Assembly (NCBI RefSeq): GCF_019104765.1
Contig: NZ_JAHRXJ010000004.1
Location: 372,001 to 436,000, forward strand
Length of the DNA stretch: 64,000 nt
Direction: 5' to 3'
Source of the DNA: Synechococcus sp. HK05
GTDB taxonomy: Bacteria; Cyanobacteriota; Cyanobacteriia; PCC-6307; Cyanobiaceae
Made by a program: the position numbers and the translations under genes. Shown here piece after piece: positions 26,034 through 36,021 of this stretch. The stretch's first letter is position 1, and the number at the start of each line of letters is the position of its first letter. The notes under the pieces are model-generated. The model was given only the letters and a program-made list of their open reading frames with translations, did not search any database and was not told the origin of the DNA.

Positions 26034-28189
26034 TGCAGAGGCGAACGCTGCTCGAGTTGCTGGGGCTCGGCACTGCGAGCTTGGCGATCGGACCAGCCAG
26101 CCATCACCCAGCGCTTGCTCGGCCAGCCAAGACCATGCGCTGGCCATCGATCCAAGGACCAATCCCGCTGCCCAGCGATGGACTCGATGCCGAGCAACAG
26201 CGGCTGAGTTACCAGCGCATCACGCTCAACGATCGGCTCGACGTTCCTCCAGGCTTCCGCGCGGATCTGTTGCTGAGCTGGGGAGATCAGCTCGGCGAGG
26301 GCGTGATGGGGTTCAACAACGACTACCTCGCCTTCACGCCCCTCAATCCAGACCATGCGCTACTCACGATCAACTTCGAATACATCAGTGCCCTGATCTG
26401 GCGCGAGGGCTATGCGGAAGCTCACGGCAGCAACCTGCCCTTTACCGAGCTGGAGGAGTTGCTGAAACAGGCTGGGGGCCGTGCCCACATCCCTGGGCTA
26501 CCAGCCAATGCACGCTTGCGAAGCCTGGCGGAACGGGTGGCTACCGCCGCTCTGGAAGATCTTGGAATTGGCGTCGCCAGCCTGAAGCGAGACGCCAATG
26601 GGCGTTGGCGCCATGCACCCACTGCACTGGAGCGGCGCATTCATGGACTGAGCGGCCTCAAGGATCCGAACCAAAGGATGCGCAGCACCGGCCCGGCAGC
26701 GGCGGTGTTTCGGCGGCACAACCGGCTGGGCTACGACGACGGCCTTGGTGATCGGATCATCGGCACCTTCGCCAACTGCGCCGGAGGGCGAACACCCTGG
26801 GGCACGGTGCTCTCGGCAGAAGAAAATTTCCAATCCCAGGTGCCGGAGGCGGTGTATGCCGACGGCAGCTCGTTAGCGCCAGCAGAGTGCCCCTTTGAAT
26901 TCAGCCGCCAGCGCATCGGGGGCTTGGGCAACCCCTTTGGGCTGGCCGGGAACAAATACGGCTGGATGGTGGAGATCGATCCACAAACGCCGAGCCGGCC
27001 AGCGGTGAAGCACACCTGGCTGGGGCGATTCCGGCATGAGGCGGTAGCGGTGCGCGCCAGAGCCGGTGAACCCCTGGTTGTGTACACAGCCTGTGATCGG
27101 CACGGCGGCCACCTCTACCGCTTTGTGAGCCGCGATCCGGTTGTTGATCCCCGCGATCGCAACAACTCACGGCTCCTCGAACACGGACGATTGGAAGTGG
27201 CGCAATTCGTGGCCGATGGCACGGGGCGGTGGCTGCTCCTGGCCCCGCAGACAGCGGTTGCACCCTGGAAGCCCATGGATCAGGAGCCATTCAGTAGCGC
27301 CTCCAGCGTGACGGTGCCCCACAGTGATCGCAGCCGTGCCGGCGCTGAGCGCCTGCGCACGGAGGCAGATCGAGAGCGCTACTGCGCACAGTTCTCGACC
27401 CTGGCTGATCTCTACGTTGGCGAGGGGGATGAACAGCAGGGAGCGATCTTGATCGATGCCCACTTAGCCGCCAACGCGATCGGTGCCACCCCAACAGCCC
27501 GCCCAGAAGACACCGATCTTGATCCGATCAGTGGTGATCTGTTGATCACCTTCACCATGGGTGGTTCCGATGAGACGGGCCAACCAGATCCAGCCATCTT
27601 CCGGGGGCCTCAGGGTCAAACCCCCTGGCCATTTGGTTGGCTGATGCGCCTCACTGACGCCCCAGCGGATGGCGCGAAACCCGGAGGCAACATCCAGTGG
27701 CGCATGGCCGCCACCGGTGGCACACCCTGGGAAGGGGGGCTCGGATTCGCCAACCCCGACAACCTGGCCATCGACCAGCGAGGCAACGTGTGGATGGTGA
27801 CGGATCGCTCGTTCAGCAGCGCTCAGGGCGACATCTTCGGAAAAAACGCCTGTTGGATCTTTCCCAGATCGGCGGCTGAACAACAGGAGGCAGTGTTGTT
27901 TGCCAGCGGCCCGATGGAATGCGAACTCTGCGGGCCCTGCTTTGACGGCGAGGAGCACACCTTGTTCCTGGCGGTGCAACATCCCGGCGAACAGAACGGC
28001 AGCCATCGCCCTGATCAGATCGAAATGCAGGCCTTCACCTTGGAGGACCGATCCGGGCAACGCTTTGATCAGCTGCGCACAGTGCCCTTGGGCTCAAACT
28101 GGCCATCAGGGGTGCCGGGGCGTGTGCCCCGACCAGGGATCGTGGCCGTGAGCCGCCATCAAGGCGGACCACTGCTGTCGAGCGGTTGA
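26033..28189 (+). CDS. phoX: PhoX-family alkaline phosphatase with Tat signal
   Basis: PhoX enzymes are Ca2+/Fe3+ phosphatases that release phosphate from organic esters outside the cytoplasm. The 718-aa protein starts MQRRTLLELLG, a twin-arginine signal followed by a hydrophobic stretch and an ALA cleavage site near residue 29. Family blocks include the early GDQLGEGVMGFNNDY, GGRTPWGTVLSAEENFQ, GRFRHEAVAV, and PDNLAIDQRGNVWMVTD. The start ATG shares one base with the esterase stop. It is probably co-expressed with that gene under phosphate limitation, though no clear Pho box was seen ahead of the operon. Confidence 0.87.
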   Translation: MQRRTLLELLGLGTASLAIGPASHHPALARPAKTMRWPSIQGPIPLPSDGLDAEQQRLSYQRITLNDRLDVPPGFRADLLLSWGDQLGEGVMGFNNDYLAFTPLNPDHALLTINFEYISALIWREGYAEAHGSNLPFTELEELLKQAGGRAHIPGLPANARLRSLAERVATAALEDLGIGVASLKRDANGRWRHAPTALERRIHGLSGLKDPNQRMRSTGPAAAVFRRHNRLGYDDGLGDRIIGTFANCAGGRTPWGTVLSAEENFQSQVPEAVYADGSSLAPAECPFEFSRQRIGGLGNPFGLAGNKYGWMVEIDPQTPSRPAVKHTWLGRFRHEAVAVRARAGEPLVVYTACDRHGGHLYRFVSRDPVVDPRDRNNSRLLEHGRLEVAQFVADGTGRWLLLAPQTAVAPWKPMDQEPFSSASSVTVPHSDRSRAGAERLRTEADRERYCAQFSTLADLYVGEGDEQQGAILIDAHLAANAIGATPTARPEDTDLDPISGDLLITFTMGGSDETGQPDPAIFRGPQGQTPWPFGWLMRLTDAPADGAKPGGNIQWRMAATGGTPWEGGLGFANPDNLAIDQRGNVWMVTDRSFSSAQGDIFGKNACWIFPRSAAEQQEAVLFASGPMECELCGPCFDGEEHTLFLAVQHPGEQNGSHRPDQIEMQAFTLEDRSGQRFDQLRTVPLGSNWPSGVPGRVPRPGIVAVSRHQGGPLLSSG

Positions 28190-28190
28190 G

Positions 28191-29030
28191 TCATGCCCAT
28201 TCCGCAAGCAATTCACGGGCGGCAGGATCGAGCAGCCGCAGCCGTTTCGTGGAGCGCTCCAACCTGCGGTTGAGGGCCTGGCGGCTAATCCCCATGCTGC
28301 GGGCCACTTCACTCTGGCTTTCACCCTGCACAAGGCGATCGAACACAGCGATCTCTGCCGGTGCCCGCCTGCGAAAGCGCGCCACCGCGTCGTGGAGGTC
28401 TTGCTGATCGAGCGACACATCGGCCGGAGAAGCGAGGCAATCGCCCAGCTTGGTGGTCTCGCTGCCCACCTCGATTGGCCGATCAAGGCTGTCCAGCTGC
28501 GAGGCCTTCCAGGCCTGTTGAAGCTCGTTGAGTTGCTGTGGATCCACACCGAGATACTCAGCCAGTTCGCCGTGGCTGAGGCCCGGCGGCGCAAAATGCG
28601 CCTTGAGCCGCAACTGCTGCTGGCGAGCTGACAGGCGGATGCAACTACCACTGGCCTCGATCTCTCGGCGAATCGACTGGCGAATCCACCAGCTGGCATA
28701 GGTGGAGAAGGAGTAGCCCAGGGCGGGATCAAACTTCTCCACGGCTCGGATCAAACCGATCGAACCGGCCTGGAGCAGATCGGAAAACTCCAGCGCCGCA
28801 CTTCTCTGGATCCGTGCGTGATAAGGCTTAGCGATACACACAACAAGCCGCAGATTTTCTTTGATCATGCGGCTGCGGGCCCGGGCTGCGGCCCGGCGCT
28901 GTGAAGGCGTGGCATCGGGATCGTCAGCCGCGCGAATCTGCTGACCCCGGCTGATCACCAGCTGTGAAGATCCCTGGGGCAAACGGCCGACGCCGTCGAG
29001 CCAGGCACGGGTGCTGTCTTGAACCGCCAT
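28191..29030 (-). CDS. RNA polymerase sigma-70 factor, alternative (group 2/3)
   Basis: A 279-aa sigma factor. Region 2 is complete: [13 protein letters not shown], then [41 protein letters not shown] with the -10-binding helix. Region 3 follows, and region 4 ends with the helix-turn-helix [26 protein letters not shown]. Region 1.1 is absent and region 4 is short and divergent from RpoD, so this is an alternative sigma such as those with stress roles in cyanobacteria. The stop is 1 bp from the convergent phoX stop. Confidence 0.87.
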   Translation of the reverse strand: MAVQDSTRAWLDGVGRLPQGSSQLVISRGQQIRAADDPDATPSQRRAAARARSRMIKENLRLVVCIAKPYHARIQRSAALEFSDLLQAGSIGLIRAVEKFDPALGYSFSTYASWWIRQSIRREIEASGSCIRLSARQQQLRLKAHFAPPGLSHGELAEYLGVDPQQLNELQQAWKASQLDSLDRPIEVGSETTKLGDCLASPADVSLDQQDLHDAVARFRRRAPAEIAVFDRLVQGESQSEVARSMGISRQALNRRLERSTKRLRLLDPAARELLAEWA

Positions 29031-29040
29031 GGCGTCTCAA

Positions 29041-31578
29041 TCAGTCGGACAGCTGGTGGGGCGACGGCTCCATCAACGAGCAAGCGAGCTCAACGGGCAG
29101 AGGCTTCACGTTCCAAACCCGGTCGGCGTACTCCTGGACCGAGCGATCCGAGGAGAAGAAGCCACTGCGAGCCGTGTTCATCAGGGAGGAGCGTCTCCAA
29201 CCACTCGGGTCGCGCCAACGTCGATCAACGCGCTGCTGAGCCTGCAGGTAAGCATCGAAATCAGCCAGCACAAAGAAAGGATCCGACTGCCGTAAACCCT
29301 GCAGCAACGGGGAGAACAAGCCACGATCGCCGTCGCTGAATTGACCAGAATCGAGGAGGTTGAACACTTCCTGAAGCCCTGGTGAAGCCTCGAGCACATC
29401 CCAGGGGCGATAGCCCGAAGAGCGCCAGGCAGCCACCTGGTCGGTAGTGAGCCCAAACAGCTCGAAATGGTCGTGGTCCACTTGCTCAAGGATCTCCACA
29501 TTCGCGCCGTCAAGAGTGCCCAGCGTGATCGCACCATTCATCATGAATTTCATATTTCCGGTACCCGATGCCTCCAGGCCGGCGGTGGAAATCTGCTCCG
29601 AGAGATCCGCGGCCGGGTAGACGTGCTCGGCCAGTTTCACGTTGAAATCAGCCAGGAACACAACCTTCAAAAGATCCTTACAGTCGGGATCACGATTCAC
29701 CACATCCGCGATGCCATTGATCAAACGGATGATCAGCTTGGCCAGGTAATAACCCGGAGCCGCCTTACCGGCAAACACCACCGTGCGCGGCACCATCCCC
29801 TCTGTGAGGCCCTTCTTGATGCGCAGATAGCGAGCGACCAATTGAAGAGCATTGAGATGCTGACGCTTGTACTCATGAATCCGCTTCACCTGCACGTCAA
29901 ACAACGAGGTGGGATCCACCAGCAAGTCATGACGATCAGCAATCAAACTGGCGAGCTGGCGCTTGGCCGCCAGCTTGCAGGCTCCCCAACGATCGAGAAA
30001 GCCCGGATCATCAGCGAAGGACTCCAGCTCATGCCAGCGTTGCGGTTCCACTGGCCAGCCCTGTCCCAAACACTCACTGAGCAGGGAGGCCAAGGGTGGA
30101 TTGGCAAGAGCGAGCCAACGACGCGGTGTCACCCCGTTGGTGATGTTGGTGAATTTCTCCGGCCAAAGGTCCGCGAAATCAGGGAAGAGATCCCGCTGCA
30201 CAAGCTGGCTGTGCAGGACCGCCACACCATTGATGTGATGCGATCCCAGGGCAGCCAGGTGAGCCATGCGCACGGATTTGCCGCCCCGCTCGTCAATCAA
30301 CGACACCCGGCTGAGGATGTCGTCACGCCCGGGATAACGCAGCCGTACCTGCTGGAGGAAGCGGCTGTTGAGTTCATAGATGATCTGGAGGTGCCGCGGC
30401 AGCAGACTTGCAAACAGGCCCAAGCCCCAGCATTCGAGGGCTTCCGGCAAGAGGGTGTGGTTGGTGTAAGCGAGTGAGCGGGTGGTGATCGTCCAGGCCT
30501 GATCCCAGTCCAATTGATGCTCGTCCACCAGCAAGCGCATCAATTCAGCGACGGCGATCGCTGGATGGGTGTCATTGAGTTGCACAGTCCAGTGGTTCTC
30601 AAACTCCGCAATTGGAATCCCCCGCTCCTGCAAACTGCGCAACATATCCTGCAATGAGCAGCTCACAAAGAAATGCTGCTGCTTGAGCCGCAAGCGCCGC
30701 CCTGCATCAGTGCCATCGTTGGGATAGAGCACTTTGGAGAGCGTCTCGCTATTCACTTTGTCTTCAACGGCTGCGTGGTAATCGCCACTGTTGAAGGCAC
30801 GAAAATCAAAACTTTCTGTGGCCACAGCCCGCCAAAGACGCACGCGGCCGCAGGTGTTCACCCCATAGCCCAGCACAGGCACGTCATGGGGGATGCCAAG
30901 CGCTTGCTCGGCTGGCTCCCAACACACCCGCAACCGTCCGTCGCGATCGCGGAAGGTGCGTGTGCTGCCGCCAAAACCAACCCGGCACGACTTATACGGA
31001 TACACCACCTCCCAGGGCCATCCCCCTTTGAGCCACTTATCGGTGATCTCCACCTGCCAGCCATTCTCAATCAGCTGATCGAAGATGCCGAACTCGTAAC
31101 GAATGCCATACCCCGTGGCTGGGATCTCAAGGCTGGCCAGAGATTCCACATAGCACGCTGCAAGCCGACCCAGCCCACCGTTCCCCAAGCCCGGCTCCTC
31201 TTCCACCGCCAAGATCCGATCAAGATTCGCGACGCCAAAACGGGCCATCGCCTCCTGTGCCTCCTCGCGAATCCCCAACATCAACAGGTTGTTTCCCAGT
31301 TGGGGACCCATCAAAAATTCAGCGGACAGGTAGGCCACCGATTTGGTGGGGTGCTGGCGTTGCAGATCCTTGTAGGCCAGATGCCGTGCCATGAGGCGAT
31401 CGCGCACCGCATAGCTCAAGGCCATGTAGAGATCGTGATCGGTCGGCGACGTGGTGCTGGCACCCTGGCTGAAGAACAGATGCTCCGTGATGCCATCAAA
31501 CAGATCGTCAGCGGTGAGTCCGGTGCGTTGCGCGTCGCCATAGCTGGCCGGCAGCGCGATTTTTGGGGTGGTGGTCAT
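29041..31578 (-). CDS. glgP: Glycogen/starch phosphorylase
   Basis: GlgP removes glucose 1-phosphate from glycogen ends using pyridoxal phosphate. The PLP-lysine motif EASGTGNMKFMMNGA and the adjoining GTLDGANVEI are intact, as are the N-terminal YLSAEFLMGPQLGNNL and LGNGGLGRLAACYVESL blocks and the FNVKLAEHVYPAADLSEQIS segment. The length of 845 aa is normal. ATG at 31578 (MTTTPKIALPAS) is preferred over 31602. The MFS gene lies 38 bp upstream on the same strand; the sigma factor starts 10 bp beyond the stop. Phosphorolysis consumes inorganic phosphate, linking it to the local theme. Confidence 0.95.
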   Translation of the reverse strand: MTTTPKIALPASYGDAQRTGLTADDLFDGITEHLFFSQGASTTSPTDHDLYMALSYAVRDRLMARHLAYKDLQRQHPTKSVAYLSAEFLMGPQLGNNLLMLGIREEAQEAMARFGVANLDRILAVEEEPGLGNGGLGRLAACYVESLASLEIPATGYGIRYEFGIFDQLIENGWQVEITDKWLKGGWPWEVVYPYKSCRVGFGGSTRTFRDRDGRLRVCWEPAEQALGIPHDVPVLGYGVNTCGRVRLWRAVATESFDFRAFNSGDYHAAVEDKVNSETLSKVLYPNDGTDAGRRLRLKQQHFFVSCSLQDMLRSLQERGIPIAEFENHWTVQLNDTHPAIAVAELMRLLVDEHQLDWDQAWTITTRSLAYTNHTLLPEALECWGLGLFASLLPRHLQIIYELNSRFLQQVRLRYPGRDDILSRVSLIDERGGKSVRMAHLAALGSHHINGVAVLHSQLVQRDLFPDFADLWPEKFTNITNGVTPRRWLALANPPLASLLSECLGQGWPVEPQRWHELESFADDPGFLDRWGACKLAAKRQLASLIADRHDLLVDPTSLFDVQVKRIHEYKRQHLNALQLVARYLRIKKGLTEGMVPRTVVFAGKAAPGYYLAKLIIRLINGIADVVNRDPDCKDLLKVVFLADFNVKLAEHVYPAADLSEQISTAGLEASGTGNMKFMMNGAITLGTLDGANVEILEQVDHDHFELFGLTTDQVAAWRSSGYRPWDVLEASPGLQEVFNLLDSGQFSDGDRGLFSPLLQGLRQSDPFFVLADFDAYLQAQQRVDRRWRDPSGWRRSSLMNTARSGFFSSDRSVQEYADRVWNVKPLPVELACSLMEPSPHQLSD

Positions 31579-31616
31579 GGGAGAAGCAAGATCAGAGAGC
31601 AATGTGGTGACACCCG

Positions 31617-33053
31617 TCAGAGCGTTTCCATATCCAGGCCTTTGGTCTCAATTCGGTAAAGCCAGGTGACAACCGCTCCCAGCAAGGAGGTGATCACTAG
31701 GGCCATCAGCAGCCGCTCGGTACCCCAAGCCTTCAGCAGCGTGGGAAAGAAAAATGCCGTGAGGACGGCGCCCACCTTGCCGCTGGCGGCCGCAAAACCA
31801 GCGCCAAGCCCGCGAATACGCGTAGGGAACACCTCTCCAGCCAGAAGATAGGTGGTGGCATTAGGGCCGAAGTTGGTCATGAACTGGAAGATCAAGAAGC
31901 CAGCCACGATCAACACCAAGCGATCAGTGGATTGATCGCCGCCACCACCCAAAGCTGCCAAGGACAAACCAACAGCACAGCCGATGAAACCGATCACCTG
32001 CAGGGGGATACGGCCCCAGCGATCCGCGAGCACAATCGCCACCGCAATGCCCACCAGGAAGCCCACATCAATCAGCGCAGTGCCCCGTGCGCCAATCAGA
32101 TCTGCATGAATGATCGAGGCCACATTCCGGTCGTGGCTGACATGACCAAAGGCCAGGCCGATGATCACCGGGGTGAAGATGCCGATCCCATAGGTGGATA
32201 GATCCTGCAGAAACCAGGGCAGCGAGGCAAGGATTGTGCCTCGCAAATACTTCCCGATGAACAGCTGATCCCAGGAGCCCTTGCGATGAGGGCGACCAGA
32301 CTCGCTCTCCACCTGAACACTCTTGAGCCGCAAGTTCTGGCGATTCAGCAACTTACGAAGCTGCTTCTCCGCCTTGGTGGTGAGACCACGCGTGATCAAC
32401 CAGTGGCTACTTTCCGGCAAGAACAAACGACCCCAGATCACCCCAGCCACCGGGATCACAGGTACGAGGTAGAAGAGGCGCCACGCATCGAGATCAGGTT
32501 TCGCGCCCAGGATCACCGCAGCGATGGCTGTACCCAACACCGCTCCCACCGCCTGAAAACTGAAGGCACCGAGCACCAGCCGGCCACGGATGGCCGAGGG
32601 GATACTCTCCGAAATCACCAGGTGCGCGGTGGGGTAATCAGCACCAAGGGCTAATCCGGTGACGAACAGGCTGCCGATCAACACCTGTTTCGAAGGAGCC
32701 AAGGCCGCTACCAGCAAGGCGACCAACAGCAGCACCATCTCGCCGATGAACACTGGCTTCCGGCCCAACCGGTCGGCGAGCCCCCCCAGAAGCAGGGCAC
32801 CAAACAGAATTCCCGCGAGGGTGGCAGCGGTGATCAATCCCTCATCGATATCTGTGAGCGCAAACTGCTCGCTGATCAGGGGCAGGCCAACCCCCTGCAT
32901 GAACACGATCATTCCCTCGAAAAACTTTCCGGCGGTGGCCAGAGCCCACACCAGCCACTGCATCGAGGACAGGGGTGGACCGGCCAGATGGTCGCCGTCA
33001 TCCCAGCTGGGAATCTCTTCGATGAAAGCCTGAACACTCTTGGGGTGGCCCAT
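31617..33053 (-). CDS. MFS transporter, sugar/phosphate porter type
   Basis: A 478-aa membrane protein with about twelve helices and a long soluble loop in the middle. The motif GGLADRLGRKPVF after helix 2 is the MFS signature, and GADYPTAHLVISE in helix 4 resembles the GGDYPLSATIMSE motif of Pht1/Pho84 phosphate symporters. A sugar or phosphate substrate is plausible but unresolved. The ATG at 33053 (MGHPKSVQAF) was chosen over a GTG five codons upstream. Its position in front of glgP could favour a sugar, and the surrounding phosphate genes could favour phosphate. Confidence 0.8.
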   Translation of the reverse strand: MGHPKSVQAFIEEIPSWDDGDHLAGPPLSSMQWLVWALATAGKFFEGMIVFMQGVGLPLISEQFALTDIDEGLITAATLAGILFGALLLGGLADRLGRKPVFIGEMVLLLVALLVAALAPSKQVLIGSLFVTGLALGADYPTAHLVISESIPSAIRGRLVLGAFSFQAVGAVLGTAIAAVILGAKPDLDAWRLFYLVPVIPVAGVIWGRLFLPESSHWLITRGLTTKAEKQLRKLLNRQNLRLKSVQVESESGRPHRKGSWDQLFIGKYLRGTILASLPWFLQDLSTYGIGIFTPVIIGLAFGHVSHDRNVASIIHADLIGARGTALIDVGFLVGIAVAIVLADRWGRIPLQVIGFIGCAVGLSLAALGGGGDQSTDRLVLIVAGFLIFQFMTNFGPNATTYLLAGEVFPTRIRGLGAGFAAASGKVGAVLTAFFFPTLLKAWGTERLLMALVITSLLGAVVTWLYRIETKGLDMETL

Positions 33054-33113
33054 GACGGAGAGAGTCACCCCCTGACCATGGCAAGGGCGGCGGAGGCGCG
33101 CGTTAAGCGGAGG

Positions 33114-34571
33114 TCAACATTCGCTCAAGGCGCGTTCATGTTCACGGCGCTGAAACTGCTCCACCGCCTCCGCCATCGGGCCAAGGAGATCGGCAAACGA
33201 GGGTTCGTTCTCCCAGCCCATCGGGAAAGGAGCAGGCCCCTGCCCGGGTTGGTTGTCATTGGGAAGGCCGGTGATCAGCAGTGAACTGCGCTGCTCACTC
33301 ACGATTGCCCAGAGCCACTTCACCAACAGGGTGATGCGGTTTTCGTCGTCAGGCATAAACGCCAAGTGGGCGAGGGCCCACAGCACCCAGCCGGGAAAGC
33401 CCGCAAGCTTGATTCCCCGCAGGTTGGCCACGGCACTCAGGCGGCCTAACACCGCCATGCTGCCGAAATCCACATAGCGGAAGGACTGATGTGGGCGGCC
33501 TTCGAGTTTGGCGCGAAGATCACGGCCCACCCACTGGCCCATCTGCGTGGCCGGGCCAGCCATGCCAGGGATGGCTTGCCCATCGGCACTGGCGTGGGCG
33601 TAGTGGCAAAGATCACCGATCACCCGAATCTCCGGGTGACCAGCAATCGAGAAATCGGGCTCCACGATCACACGACCGCCGCGATCCAGGGCGCAACCGG
33701 TGGCGTCCGCCAGTCGCTGGCCGAGCTTGGAGGCGCGCACACCGGCGGTCCAAAACACGTTTGCTGCCTGCACCACCCGTTCGTCGCCATCCACGAGGCG
33801 GATCACCACCGCACCGGGCTGCAGGTCGCTGACCCGGCCCAGCACCAGTTCAACGCCCTTGGCCTGCAGATTGGCGGCCGCAGCCTCCGACAACAGCTCA
33901 GGCATCTCCTTGAGCACCCGCCCTCCCGACACCACCAACACCACCCGGGTCTGCTCAGGATCAACACGGCGAAAATCCTTCGCCAAGGCGCGCCGCATCA
34001 GCTCCGCGACCGAGCCGGCCAATTCACAACCGGAGGGGCCACTGCCCACCACCACCACGGTTTGCAGAAACTGGCGCTGCTTGGCATCCACCGTGCGCTC
34101 CGCCTCTTCGAGCGCCATGAGCAAACGGCGGCGAATCTCCTCGGCGTGCTCCAGGATCTTCATCGGCGGTGCCAAGGCGCGCCATTCCTCATGGCCGAGA
34201 TAGGTGCTGCCGGAACCAGTGGCCAGCACAAGATGGTCGTAACGGAGATGGGTACCGTTAAAGGCAACGCTGCGCTCAACCGGATCGATCTGACGCACCT
34301 CCCCCAGCAGAATCTGCAGATTGCGTTGGTCGCCCACCAGCATCCGCAGAGGAATCGCCACATCGCCGCGGGACACCAAGCCCGTGGCCACTTGATACAA
34401 CAAGGGCGCAAAGAGATTGAAGTTGCGCTTATCGATCAACGTGACGCGCACCTTCGCTCCCTTGAGCGCGCGGCACACCCGCAGGCCGGCAAAACCGCCG
34501 CCCACCACCACCACATGGGGCCATGTGGATGTTTCGGGCGACTCCAGCTCTAGAAAAAAGCGCTCGGCCAT
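33114..34571 (-). CDS. Type II NADH dehydrogenase (NDH-2)
   Basis: NDH-2 enzymes pass electrons from NAD(P)H to the quinone pool without pumping protons. The N-terminal FAD fold is VVVVGGGFAGLRVCRALKGAKV, followed by the characteristic NLFAPLLYQVATGLV. The NADH-binding fold is VVVVGSGPSGCELAGSVAE and the second FAD motif is IRVIGDLCHYAHASAD. The C-terminus has a hydrophobic amphipathic segment that anchors the protein to the membrane. At 485 aa it is within the normal range; cyanobacteria usually have several (NdbA-C) and I cannot say which this is. Confidence 0.9.
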   Translation of the reverse strand: MAERFFLELESPETSTWPHVVVVGGGFAGLRVCRALKGAKVRVTLIDKRNFNLFAPLLYQVATGLVSRGDVAIPLRMLVGDQRNLQILLGEVRQIDPVERSVAFNGTHLRYDHLVLATGSGSTYLGHEEWRALAPPMKILEHAEEIRRRLLMALEEAERTVDAKQRQFLQTVVVVGSGPSGCELAGSVAELMRRALAKDFRRVDPEQTRVVLVVSGGRVLKEMPELLSEAAAANLQAKGVELVLGRVSDLQPGAVVIRLVDGDERVVQAANVFWTAGVRASKLGQRLADATGCALDRGGRVIVEPDFSIAGHPEIRVIGDLCHYAHASADGQAIPGMAGPATQMGQWVGRDLRAKLEGRPHQSFRYVDFGSMAVLGRLSAVANLRGIKLAGFPGWVLWALAHLAFMPDDENRITLLVKWLWAIVSEQRSSLLITGLPNDNQPGQGPAPFPMGWENEPSFADLLGPMAEAVEQFQRREHERALSEC

Positions 34572-34654
34572 GGTGCACTCAGGCAGATAGGCCGAAGGTA
34601 TTGAGGGGCAAGCGGCGGGCCTGTGCTGTGCAACACAGCCGGGCGACCCGTGCC

Positions 34655-35416
34655 TCAGCGCACCAGTTCTGGCAGGGCCGCCGCGGGGACGTTGCGAATC
34701 ACTTCCACTTCAGCGATGACCGCTGGATCCGCCTTGAACGCCTTCCATTGCGGGGTGGCGATCAATTGGGCGGCTGCAGCAACACCCAGACGCTGGCCAG
34801 CCTGCACATCGCTGGGGTAATGCACACCGCATAAGACGCGGCTGTTGCCGCCATGACGCCCCACCTCCACCAGCCGCAGGCGTCGCTCGGGCACCAGATC
34901 GGCCAACAGCTCAGACGCGGCCCGAAACCAGGTGGCGTGACCAGAGGGGAAGGAATAACCCTGCTCCAGAGGCAGGCAAGGCTGGATCCTGGTATCAGCG
35001 ACGAACGGCCGAGGGCGCTGATAGCGATCTTTCAGCGTGTCTTTCACGGCATCTACGGGCTTCAGGAAAGCCTTCAGCGCCGCGTTGATCGTTGGCGTGG
35101 TCTTCACCACATCAACGCCAAGCGCCCGGCTGAAGCTGCCGGTGTTGCGCTCCAACAAGGTCCATGTGTTGGCAGCCATCTCCGGTGTGCGCGCCCCCTG
35201 CAGCCAGAGCAGGATGGCCAGATCTTGTCGGGCGAGCTCGCTATCCGAACGCGGTGGCAATCCCACAACCCGGCTGAGGGGGGCGATCGATAAATCAACA
35301 CCTTGGGCGACCGGTGGTTCGGCTCGAGCAGCAGGCGAAGCCAGCGACATCGCCATCAAGGAAGCGACCAGCAACAGCGAGCGCTGCACAAGGCAAGGGG
35401 GAACGATGGGAGTCAT
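34655..35416 (-). CDS. PAP2 / class A non-specific acid phosphatase
   Basis: A 253-aa secreted phosphatase. A signal peptide (residues about 1-32: hydrophobic run then ARA) leads the protein to the periplasm. The three PAP2 motifs are present: KDRYQRPRP (KxxxxxxRP), FPSGHATW (PSGH) and SRVLCGVHYPSDVQAG (SRxxxxxHxxxD), the last matching the class A acid phosphatase signature. It should release phosphate from a range of esters at low pH. ATG at 35416 overlaps the stop of the histidine-phosphatase gene by 4 bp (ATGA), so the pair is coupled. Confidence 0.88.
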   Translation of the reverse strand: MTPIVPPCLVQRSLLLVASLMAMSLASPAARAEPPVAQGVDLSIAPLSRVVGLPPRSDSELARQDLAILLWLQGARTPEMAANTWTLLERNTGSFSRALGVDVVKTTPTINAALKAFLKPVDAVKDTLKDRYQRPRPFVADTRIQPCLPLEQGYSFPSGHATWFRAASELLADLVPERRLRLVEVGRHGGNSRVLCGVHYPSDVQAGQRLGVAAAAQLIATPQWKAFKADPAVIAEVEVIRNVPAAALPELVR

Positions 35417-36021
35417 GGACGGGATCGAGGAATGAGCGCCGAACATCGCTGGGAGCCATCCAGCAAGGCAGCCTGGCTGTAGCGGGTCACCAAGGGTGTT
35501 GAGGAATCCTTGGCGTAGATGAAGCGATAGAGCGTGTCGAAATCGTCGTCGGCGATCGGTGGCATGGCATCCCACCCCAGGCCAGCAGCGAGCAGGGGCA
35601 GATGGCGGTGTTCCCAGAAGAGCACAACCAAGCCACCCTGCAGGGCTGGATTGCGGAGAATCTGTTCTCCTGAACGCCGGGAATCCTGAAGAGATGAGCG
35701 GTCGATCCGAATGTTCACACCACTGGCAACACCAAGCGGAACAGCCGTTTGATAACTACGGGCGTTCTTACTGGTTTCGGCATCCAACGCATACGTGGTG
35801 ATCTGCGTGGGCGCTCCAAAACAGGCCGGTAGAACGCTGGCCAGCGCCAGTGCCCGTTGCAGACCTGCCGGCGAAAGGTTGTAGCTGCGATCAGAAGGCG
35901 CCTTGTGGCCATGGCGCATGAGCAACACCTGGGCGGGGCGGGACCGCACGGGCTGCTCACACCAAGCCACGAACAGCGAAGCCAGGCCACACGCCGTGAA
36001 CAGAGCAACAAACGGGCGCAA
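35413..36021 (-). CDS. Histidine-phosphatase-family protein
   Basis: The conserved core VLLMRHGHKAPSDRSYNLSPAG contains the catalytic RHG motif of the phosphoglycerate-mutase-like (histidine phosphatase) superfamily, and a later EHRHLP supplies the second His. A hydrophobic N-terminus (LRPFVALFTACGLASLFVAWC) could be a signal or lipoprotein signal. The start is uncertain: no ATG precedes the core except far upstream, inside a divergent gene; a TTG at 36021 was taken, giving 202 aa. It overlaps the class A phosphatase gene, so the two may act together on extracellular phosphoesters. Confidence 0.68.
   Translation of the reverse strand: MRPFVALFTACGLASLFVAWCEQPVRSRPAQVLLMRHGHKAPSDRSYNLSPAGLQRALALASVLPACFGAPTQITTYALDAETSKNARSYQTAVPLGVASGVNIRIDRSSLQDSRRSGEQILRNPALQGGLVVLFWEHRHLPLLAAGLGWDAMPPIADDDFDTLYRFIYAKDSSTPLVTRYSQAALLDGSQRCSALIPRSRP

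Noticed and set aside
29467-30477. 336-codon open frame opposite glgP
   Set aside because: Covered by an unmistakable phosphorylase; His/Gln-rich translation is typical of antisense frames.
33489-34553. 354-codon open frame opposite NDH-2
   Set aside because: Antisense to a clear flavoprotein; no domain seen.
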